A stretch of DNA of 5,350 nucleotides from JBJEQG01 sp051881635. GTDB taxonomy: Bacteria; Bacillota; Clostridia; Oscillospirales; Acutalibacteraceae. Both the position numbers and the translations under genes were made by a program. Positions 1 through 5,005 of the stretch are shown here, one piece after another (position 1 is the stretch's first letter; each line of letters opens with the position of its first letter). The notes under the pieces were generated by a model, which saw only the letters and a list, made by a program, of their open reading frames with translations, made no database searches and was not told where the DNA came from. The stretch lies in contig JBJEQG010000032.1 of NCBI GenBank assembly GCA_051881635.1, forward strand, positions 1 through 5,350. The letters are read 5' to 3'.

Positions 1-55
1 TCCAAAGCCGTTATTATGACCCGGAGACCGGCCGGTTTATCAATGCAGATGATCC
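1..55 (+). repeat. Left-edge copy of the RHS-core repeat, partial
   Basis: These 55 bases equal 1838-1892 and 3600-3654 exactly, and the match probably continues off the left edge. From base 56 the three copies separate: this gene has PSYIGAGGSV where the orphan modules have PDYLGLSGTP. This gives a homologous segment shared by the upstream gene and both orphan cassettes. Confidence 0.95.
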
Positions 56-704
56 AAGTTATATAGGTGCCGGTGGCAGTGTGTTGAGCTATAATGCTTT
101 TGCCTATTGTGAGAACAATCCGGTGAATGCATTGGATACGAGAGGCTATGCTAATGATATACTTGTGAGTGCATTAGTAGAAGTTATTATGGCTCTGTTT
201 TATCTAAAAGCGTTTTTGGATGTTTTACTTGTTGGTATGAAATATGAAATCAATAAAAATGGATCTATTGATAAAAATGGCATGTTTAAAGCTAAAGTGG
301 AGTATTACAACAATAAGAAAAAAAGAACTTTTTCAGTTGTATTTGGAGATAAAAATGCATGGAAATTGAGCTCATTGTTCTATAATGACAAATCGTCCTT
401 CTATCTTGATTATTATGGAAGTTGCGTATTTGAAGAAGGTATGAAAACCTCAACTTCAAACAGTGATTTTAATCCAACATACTTATTCATTATGAATAAT
501 ATTGTGTTGAGAGGAACTATAATTTATTATTTGATAAACGCCTCAAATGCGAAAAAAATATATAATGCTGTTTGGGGTGAAAAAGGAATCGATTCAAAAA
601 GTTTACAGCAATATATCGTTTATAAAATCACCAAAGATAAGGCGTATAATGGGATATATGCATTTTCACTGAAAAGCGGGAAATATAGGAAGGTGTTATT
701 ATGA
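1..704 (+). CDS. RHS-repeat polymorphic toxin, 3' end (core end plus C-terminal tip 1), partial
   Basis: This gene enters from the left edge; the reading frame begins at base 3 with no start in the window. The first ~48 codons are the end of an RHS core: RYYDPETGRFINADDP, then YNAFAYCENNPVN and the hinge DTRG (G at 144-146). RHS cores form a shell around a variable C-terminal tip, usually a toxin released at or near this hinge. The tip is 185 codons (147-701). It opens with a hydrophobic stretch of about 27 residues (around 156-240, ILVSALVEVIMALFYLKAFL and onward) that could be membrane-spanning or a delivery segment. A mixed, lysine- and tyrosine-rich domain follows, ending in KSGKYRKVLL. 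I recognise no catalytic motif, so the activity is unknown. Its stop overlaps the next gene's start (ATGA), which implies translational coupling to a likely immunity protein. The core is GC-richer than the AT-rich tip. A GTG at base 81 could be mistaken for a start, but the core frame is open upstream of it. RHS identity is sure; toxin function is inferred. Confidence 0.88.
   Translation, partial: QSRYYDPETGRFINADDPSYIGAGGSVLSYNAFAYCENNPVNALDTRGYANDILVSALVEVIMALFYLKAFLDVLLVGMKYEINKNGSIDKNGMFKAKVEYYNNKKKRTFSVVFGDKNAWKLSSLFYNDKSSFYLDYYGSCVFEEGMKTSTSNSDFNPTYLFIMNNIVLRGTIIYYLINASNAKKIYNAVWGEKGIDSKSLQQYIVYKITKDKAYNGIYAFSLKSGKYRKVLL
687..693 (+). promoter_or_regulatory. Ribosome binding site for the 701 gene
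   Basis: AGGAAGG lies inside the last codons of the tip-1 gene, 7 bases before the ATG at 701 and 10 before a second ATG at 704. The 7-base spacing favours 701, which overlaps the preceding stop as ATGA. Confidence 0.7.
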
Positions 705-1534
705 TGAATACTAAAAAATTATCGCTTGTTTCAATTTTGTCGGCGATTATTTCGTTTATTATGTATTCTATAATCTTGTTTCAAGAGTTTAATAGTTTAG
801 ATAATACATATGTTATGTCTATCCTTTTTGTGGCACAAGGTCTTTTCATTTTAGCGATTGCTATACGGATATGCATCATTTGTATAAAGCGCAAAGTACT
901 TAATCCTGCGAAAATCAAAAAAATGATTATTGCAGTGTTAATTGTCGTTCCGGCTTGTGTTGCAATCATGATCGGTATTGGCTCCTTAACTTGCCGAAGT
1001 GATTTTTCACCGGAAAACATAGTTGAAAGCAAAAGCAGCTATGTGCAATCCTTGTTTCCGTATTTTAGTTTCGACAATAAAATCAACACATATACTACTT
1101 ATACGATAGAGAATTCCGGCTTTCCCGGAACCGAATATTTTGATGTATATAGCTTTGGAAAAGACAATACTGGTGCAACAGTTCAATATGAAGCAGAATT
1201 ATTAAAGACCAACAGCTTATGTATGCGTATTAATTTTCTCGTGAGCAAGTATTTAAATGCCTTACCTGAAAGTGTCGTTGTCCTTTTTGACAAATCGACC
1301 GTTACAGTCAATGGAGTGAAGGTCTCGGTAAGTATTGTGAATGACGCTTATGTTGCCAGAATTTCCGGCTTTAATAACGAGTTTATTTTATCTGCCTGTA
1401 ATGTAAGAGATTTTACTACCGATACGCAGGAATTTGCCAAAGTTGCCCTTGAACAATATACGCTATTAAAAACAGCAGAGCAAAGCAATATGTTTGCTTA
1501 TGAATACATGTTGTTGAAAGATGAAGTGTTTTGA
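701..1534 (+). CDS. Three-helix membrane protein, putative immunity protein for tip 1
   Basis: This 277-residue protein has three predicted membrane helices near its N terminus (about residues 7-27, 37-62 and 75-97). They are separated by a short loop and by a basic stretch (KRKVLNPAKIKK, 63-74). About 180 residues follow as a soluble domain with alternating beta-like segments (for example VVVLFDKSTVTVNGVKVSVS). By the positive-inside rule the basic loop should be cytoplasmic, which puts the C-terminal domain outside, but this is only a prediction. I recognise no family. Position is the main clue: it overlaps the tip-1 stop by 4 bases, has a strong Shine-Dalgarno, and is AT-rich like the tip, as toxin and immunity pairs usually are. 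A membrane immunity protein suggests that tip 1 acts at the membrane or outer surface, possibly through its own hydrophobic segment. It could instead be an unrelated passenger membrane protein. Confidence 0.75.
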   Translation: MMNTKKLSLVSILSAIISFIMYSIILFQEFNSLDNTYVMSILFVAQGLFILAIAIRICIICIKRKVLNPAKIKKMIIAVLIVVPACVAIMIGIGSLTCRSDFSPENIVESKSSYVQSLFPYFSFDNKINTYTTYTIENSGFPGTEYFDVYSFGKDNTGATVQYEAELLKTNSLCMRINFLVSKYLNALPESVVVLFDKSTVTVNGVKVSVSIVNDAYVARISGFNNEFILSACNVRDFTTDTQEFAKVALEQYTLLKTAEQSNMFAYEYMLLKDEVF

Positions 1535-1638
1535 CTTACAAAAATGCTAGTCCAAAAGGATACAGATGTGAGCATGATGGTCTTACCATTAAGGGTGTTG
1601 TTTTCTTGGAATAAGAAAAATAAGCTCCGATAGAATGG
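1535..1638 (+). other. Intergenic junction between the first immunity gene and orphan module 2
   Basis: This 104-base gap has no RHS homology that I can read in any frame and no convincing promoter or terminator. It holds a weak all-A/T inverted repeat (TTTTCTT at 1601-1607 and AAGAAAA at 1613-1619, 5-base loop) with no following T-run. One frame is open for 29 codons (1525-1611), without a start or ribosome binding site. The stretch is probably a recombination scar or tail left when module 2 was joined on. Confidence 0.4.
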
Positions 1639-2499
1639 TTGGTCATGACTCCGTGCGATGGTTGGAATGATACGGCTTACGGAATCACAACCATCAAGTA
1701 TAATTATGACGCCTGGGGCAAGCTGATCTCAGCCACCAACGCAAACGGAGTGGAATATCCTGCCGGCAGTTTCGCCTATCAGAACTCTGTGCGATACAGG
1801 GGATATGTGTATGACCAGGAAACGGGTCTGTACTATCTCCAAAGCCGTTATTATGACCCGGAGACCGGCCGGTTTATCAATGCAGATGATCCGGATTATT
1901 TGGGTCTGAGCGGAACACCGCTTAGTTATAATGCATTTGCTTATTGTGAGAATAATCCAACAAATAGATCTGATACGTCTGGAAAAGCTCTTCTTGAAGC
2001 AATCACTCTTTATTTTACCTTTCACGCCACAAAGTTGGTTCTTTATGGATTACTCACATTTGTAACATTTGCAATACTTAAAACTTCAGGTGTGTTAGAT
2101 CTTATCAATAGATCTGTTTTGGACCTTTTGTATAAAGTTGGCACTGGCATATGGCAGTCAATAGATAGTCTTAAGACGGCTCTAAACACTGTTGTGCAAA
2201 AATCAAGCACAAGAGCTAAAACTAACAAAACAGAAAGACACCATATTATAGCTAAAAGAGCCAGAAAAGCTGGTATTGCAAGAAATATATGGCAATATGA
2301 TTGTCGTATGGATATAAATAGTCCGATCAATCTCGTTGATATAAATTATAACCCTCATAAATTTTTACATACCAACGCTTATTATTATGCGGTAAACGAT
2401 ATTGTGAAATTTGCATATAAAAAATATCGGGTGCAAGGTGTAATATCAGCAGTACTTGTAATCAAGTCAGTAATAATTGCAGCTTTTAAGACTTCTTGA
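1639..2499 (+). CDS. Orphan RHS core fragment fused to an HNH/AHH-type nuclease tip (tip 2)
   Basis: The frame opens after a stop at 1621-1623; TTG 1639 and ATG 1645 are the only early starts, neither with a good ribosome binding site, so this may be an unexpressed cassette. Numbering from TTG, residues ~14-115 are RHS core (YNYDAWGKL at 21-29, SFAYQNSVRYRG from 44, hinge SDTSG ending at 115), far shorter than a complete RHS protein. The tip (116-286) starts with a hydrophobic segment (~120-147) and a linker. A nuclease-like domain follows: ERHHIIAKR (H201, H202), INSPINLV (N231), and HKFLHT (H240, H244), then YYYAVNDIV and AY. Paired His, Asn in an NLV context and a later HKxLHT match the AHH branch of the HNH/Endonuclease VII toxin nucleases, in which the first histidines serve metal binding or catalysis. 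It likely cleaves nucleic acid in target cells; DNA versus RNA cannot be told. A hydrophobic C-terminal tail (~264-283) is unusual. The next gene is its likely immunity partner. Confidence 0.85.
   Translation: MVMTPCDGWNDTAYGITTIKYNYDAWGKLISATNANGVEYPAGSFAYQNSVRYRGYVYDQETGLYYLQSRYYDPETGRFINADDPDYLGLSGTPLSYNAFAYCENNPTNRSDTSGKALLEAITLYFTFHATKLVLYGLLTFVTFAILKTSGVLDLINRSVLDLLYKVGTGIWQSIDSLKTALNTVVQKSSTRAKTNKTERHHIIAKRARKAGIARNIWQYDCRMDINSPINLVDINYNPHKFLHTNAYYYAVNDIVKFAYKKYRVQGVISAVLVIKSVIIAAFKTS
1766..1957 (+). repeat. 192-bp RHS-core repeat, copy A (module 2)
   Basis: This block matches 3528-3719 at every base and encodes SFAYQNSVRYRG through AFAYCENN. Bases 1838-1892 of it also match bases 1-55 of the window exactly; beyond base 55 the first copy is only similar. 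The left boundary falls at GCAGTTTCGCC and the right boundary just before the hinge codons. Identity at third codon positions means recent duplication or ongoing gene conversion. Confidence 0.97.
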
Positions 2500-2504
2500 G
2501 GTGG
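2498..2504 (+). promoter_or_regulatory. Ribosome binding site for the 2509 gene
   Basis: GAGGTGG overlaps the TGA stop of the tip-2 gene (2497-2499) and sits about 4-5 bases before the ATG at 2509. This supports that start and suggests coupled translation with the nuclease tip. Confidence 0.7.
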
Positions 2505-2508
2505 TAAA

Positions 2509-3426
2509 ATGTTTAAAATTCTCGCTGGCGTTCATTATGATATCAATGTTTTCTCAGACAGTTCTTTTTTTACTGTCGGTGCCGGTCGGGCGAATTGCTT
2601 TGAGATAACAGATGATAACAAAATAACAAAAACATTTACTTCACCGCATCTAACGAATCTATCCCGAATCTGCTGGACAACCGACAAAGAGTATTATTTA
2701 TTTTCAAACACTGCTGGAAAAACGATAGTCTTAAACGCAAAGGAAAATAAGATAGAAGACACTTTTTATCTTCGTTATGAACCGAGAAAAAACAGCTTCG
2801 TTGGTTATGATGAGGGCTTTCTGATGATAAATAGGCATCGTGAGATTGAGTATTATAATTGCCGAACAAAAACTACAAGTAGATTCAGTGAATTACAAAA
2901 TGTCCATTGTCTTATCCCGGCAAACAATAAAATATATGTTTATTGTGTACATTATGCTAATAATTGCTCTCCGGAAGGAGATATCATCATATTAGATAGC
3001 TCCTTCAACAGTCCGGAGACGAAACATGCTTATGGCATTTTGCAAGATGTGGTAATTGATAAAAGCGGAACAATCATGTTGTCTGATATCCATTGTAATA
3101 ACCCTGCGGGCTCAGGTCTTATCGAACCAATAGTTCTCTTTGATCCGGAAGGTGCGAATTCAAGAGAAGTTTTATCAATAGACTGTTTTGAAGATGTCAA
3201 TAGTGGTTGTTTTTGCAGAATAATTACGGATCTCAGGCGGGATATAGCGATTGCCCTGTTCTCTAATTGCGTTAAGATTATTAAAATCAGCACAAAGAGA
3301 GTATTACACAGTGAAAAACTTGAGTACGGTTCTGATGTAGAGTGGATTGATGATAACAGAGTTTTGATTGCAACATGGAAAGGTTTATATCTATTGGTTA
3401 TTGATACTATTCTCGATTCTTTATAA
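2509..3426 (+). CDS. Beta-propeller-like protein, putative immunity protein for the nuclease tip
   Basis: This is a soluble 305-residue protein with no signal peptide or membrane helix. It reads as successive beta-strand-rich units of roughly 40-50 residues, typical of a propeller: for example KTIVLNAKENKIEDTF, then GDIIILDSSF, then QDVVIDKSGTIMLSD, then VKIIKISTKRVLHSEK, and last DDNRVLIATWKGLYLLVID. The units are too divergent to name as WD40, and blade number cannot be set by eye. It starts 9 bases after the nuclease gene stop with its own Shine-Dalgarno. That is the usual place for an immunity protein, so it probably binds and blocks the AHH-type nuclease in the cytoplasm of producing cells. 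A cytoplasmic, soluble protein fits a nuclease toxin, in contrast to the membrane partners of tips 1 and 3. It is AT-rich like the tip. Immunity function is inferred from position only; a propeller scaffold of another function is possible. Confidence 0.78.
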   Translation: MFKILAGVHYDINVFSDSSFFTVGAGRANCFEITDDNKITKTFTSPHLTNLSRICWTTDKEYYLFSNTAGKTIVLNAKENKIEDTFYLRYEPRKNSFVGYDEGFLMINRHREIEYYNCRTKTTSRFSELQNVHCLIPANNKIYVYCVHYANNCSPEGDIIILDSSFNSPETKHAYGILQDVVIDKSGTIMLSDIHCNNPAGSGLIEPIVLFDPEGANSREVLSIDCFEDVNSGCFCRIITDLRRDIAIALFSNCVKIIKISTKRVLHSEKLEYGSDVEWIDDNRVLIATWKGLYLLVIDTILDSL

Positions 3427-3527
3427 GACTTTATATAATTTAGAATTATAGAGCGAATGCTATCCGAGAAGTAAAACATCGTTGTCGTTTTTGCAAGAAG
3501 TGTCAACGGTTTTCTTCGTAGACGAAT
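3427..3527 (+). other. Intergenic junction between the propeller gene and orphan module 3
   Basis: This 101-base stretch is AT-rich on the left and switches abruptly to RHS core at 3528. It contains an AT inverted repeat (3434-3450) and a short palindrome touching the repeat edge (3515-3526). A TATAAT hexamer occurs at 3434, but no -35 box is suitably spaced, so I do not call a promoter. I see no terminator with a T-run. Confidence 0.4.
3434..3450. repeat. 17-bp AT-only inverted repeat
   Basis: TATAATT and AATTATA are perfect 7-base arms around the spacer TAG, 8 bases after the stop of the propeller gene. It could be a protein-binding site or chance in AT-rich DNA. As an RNA hairpin it would be weak and has no T-run, so it is not a good terminator. 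Confidence 0.35.
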
Positions 3528-4294
3528 GCAGTTTCGCCTATCAGAACTCTGTGCGATACAGGGGATATGTGTATGACCAGGAAACGGGTCTGTACTATCT
3601 CCAAAGCCGTTATTATGACCCGGAGACCGGCCGGTTTATCAATGCAGATGATCCGGATTATTTGGGTCTGAGCGGAACACCGCTTAGTTATAATGCATTT
3701 GCTTATTGTGAGAATAATCTGGTGAATGATAGTGATCCAACAGGACTTCTATCACTGAATTCTTTGAAAAAATCACTAAATGAAGCGGCTAATATATTGA
3801 ATAAGTATATTAGAATTATTCTAAAGATAATAAAGAAAAAGATTCAAGATTTCCTTTCGATCATTAAATATAAAAATGGTATTTTATCAGTCTCGGCAAC
3901 TGCTTCTGCATTAGTGTTCGATTCAGTTATTTCTCTTTGTTGTAAAACTGCAGGTGTTGCGATGAAATCGTTTGAATTTGGTCTGAAAATAGCTGAAAAA
4001 TTTGCGAAGAATAAATTGCAAAAGTTTTTTAAGGAACAAATGGTTCCAGTATTGTCTTATGGTGTATTGAATAAAGTGTTTTCAAATATAAGATTTGCTA
4101 TATGGGGATTGGTATCAAAATCCACTAGTTCTACAGCAAAGTATATAGACGCATATGTTCTTGATAATGTGTTATCTGGATTTTTGCCGCTGCAGATTGT
4201 TGCTATGTTCTCTTCTTGGGGAAGTTTTATGAGCGGAATTTTAGATGCTTCAGACGGAAAATTCAATGGCACAATTAGTATTAAGGTGAAATAA
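3482..4294 (+). CDS. Orphan RHS core fragment fused to a hydrophobic helical tip (tip 3), putative membrane-acting toxin
   Basis: The frame is open from 3452 (stop TAG at 3449) without an ATG. TTG 3482 has only a weak GAGAAG upstream, so expression from here is doubtful. Numbering from TTG, residues 1-16 are non-RHS junction sequence, and 17-88 are RHS core with the canonical RYYDPETGRFINADD and hinge DSDPTG ending at 88. The 182-residue tip (89-270) is almost entirely helical by eye. A lysine-rich amphipathic stretch (about 95-131) comes first, then three hydrophobic regions (about 133-161, 187-212 and 224-254) with a basic amphipathic segment between (162-185). I see no His, Cys or acidic catalytic cluster. 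The composition resembles pore-forming or membrane-inserting toxins such as colicin-type domains, but there is no sequence match I can name. The next gene encodes a membrane protein, which fits a membrane-acting toxin. An alternative is a delivery or structural domain without toxicity. Confidence 0.8.
   Translation: MSFLQEVSTVFFVDECSFAYQNSVRYRGYVYDQETGLYYLQSRYYDPETGRFINADDPDYLGLSGTPLSYNAFAYCENNLVNDSDPTGLLSLNSLKKSLNEAANILNKYIRIILKIIKKKIQDFLSIIKYKNGILSVSATASALVFDSVISLCCKTAGVAMKSFEFGLKIAEKFAKNKLQKFFKEQMVPVLSYGVLNKVFSNIRFAIWGLVSKSTSSTAKYIDAYVLDNVLSGFLPLQIVAMFSSWGSFMSGILDASDGKFNGTISIKVK
3528..3719 (+). repeat. 192-bp RHS-core repeat, copy B (module 3)
   Basis: This is the second copy of the block at 1766-1957, offset by 1762 bases and identical throughout. 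Copy B begins its RHS homology exactly at the repeat's left edge, whereas copy A continues RHS-like sequence about 95 bases further upstream. After 3719 the hinge codons diverge (LVNDSDPTG against PTNRSDTSG). Confidence 0.97.
4283..4288 (+). promoter_or_regulatory. Ribosome binding site for the 4298 gene
   Basis: AAGGTG lies in the final codons of the tip-3 gene, 9 bases before the ATG at 4298. This is the best purine-rich element near that start. The two genes are only 3 bases apart. Confidence 0.6.
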
Positions 4295-4297
4295 GGT

Positions 4298-4975
4298 ATG
4301 AGGGGAATAAAAATATTCAATCAAGCTAATTCGAAAATAGATATTAGATATGGCGGCTCATTTCTGACCTTGGATGTCGGAGAATCGGCTGTTATATATC
4401 CTAATAAAAAGAAAATCTATATATCCCATAGTAAAAACCGATCATCTTTCTTGAGGCTTGTGCAATACCCAGACACTCTATTTAAAAACAGATGGGTTAT
4501 TTCTTTCGTAATCTGCGTGTGCTTGGATTGCAGAGTCAATATCAGTACAGAAAAATCCCTTGTTGTAAATGAGAGAAACTATGTTTTTCGGGATGAAGTG
4601 CTCTTTTCTGCGTTTTCGGTTAATTCCAGTATTACGCCTGAACATCAATTTCATCAGAAAAATGATAGAATCAAATGTGCAGGCTTACTGCTCTCTACTT
4701 CTATGGTTTATTTGGTGTTCAGTGTGTTCGTTTTTCTTGCTGTATTGCTGTTGTTAACAGAAGAAGTCTCTTTTATATATATCATGGCATTACTGATCGC
4801 TGGAGGCCTTATGATCGGGGCGGTTCGGCATTTTTCAAAAAGCTTTCAATTCATGCGAATGGATAAAAACTACCAGGATATTGTCAATAACAGTAATATT
4901 GTAATAATACAAGAAAGGAAAAAGCTTATTATAAAATACTGTCCGTTAGAGGATCTTACTTCCGATGAAATATAA
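4298..4975 (+). CDS. Two-helix membrane protein, putative immunity protein for tip 3
   Basis: This 225-residue protein starts 3 bases after the tip-3 stop. Residues 1-125 are a soluble region with beta-like strands and a repeated basic, aromatic character (IDIRYGG, then KKKIYISHSKNRSS, then NRWVISFVICVCLDCRVNIS). Two adjacent membrane helices follow (about 129-153 and 157-176) with a short TEE turn between them, forming a hairpin. The last ~48 residues are charged (MRMDKNYQDI, then QERKKLIIKYCPLEDL). The hairpin puts both soluble parts on the same side, probably the cytoplasm, because both flanks carry basic residues. I know no family for it. Its position and coupled spacing mark it as the candidate immunity protein of the hydrophobic tip 3. 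A membrane-anchored partner is what is usually seen for pore-forming toxins. Two CxxxC-like cysteine groupings around 73-78 are not obviously functional. Confidence 0.75.
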   Translation: MRGIKIFNQANSKIDIRYGGSFLTLDVGESAVIYPNKKKIYISHSKNRSSFLRLVQYPDTLFKNRWVISFVICVCLDCRVNISTEKSLVVNERNYVFRDEVLFSAFSVNSSITPEHQFHQKNDRIKCAGLLLSTSMVYLVFSVFVFLAVLLLLTEEVSFIYIMALLIAGGLMIGAVRHFSKSFQFMRMDKNYQDIVNNSNIVIIQERKKLIIKYCPLEDLTSDEI

Positions 4976-5005
4976 GAGGTAAAAGAATGCATTATCCGGC
5001 AGTTG

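Noticed and set aside
1525..1611. 29-codon open stretch ending in KGVVFLE
   Set aside because: It has no start codon with a ribosome binding site and no recognisable domain; it may be a remnant but cannot be supported as a gene.
1601..1619. TTTTCTT/AAGAAAA inverted repeat as a terminator
   Set aside because: The stem is mostly A/T with a single G:C-type pair, and no T-run follows, so it would not form an intrinsic terminator on either strand with confidence.
3401..3439. Promoter made of TTGATA (3401) and TATAAT (3434)
   Set aside because: The spacer is 27 bases, far from the usual 16-18, and no better -35 box lies at the right distance from TATAAT.
3030..3506. 158-codon minus-strand frame
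   Set aside because: It lies antisense to the propeller-like gene, has no start signals, and has no recognisable domain.
3480..3520. CGTTG/CAACG hairpin followed by GTTTTCTTC as a terminator for the propeller gene
   Set aside because: The stem has only five pairs with a 19-base loop and the tail is not a clean T-run.
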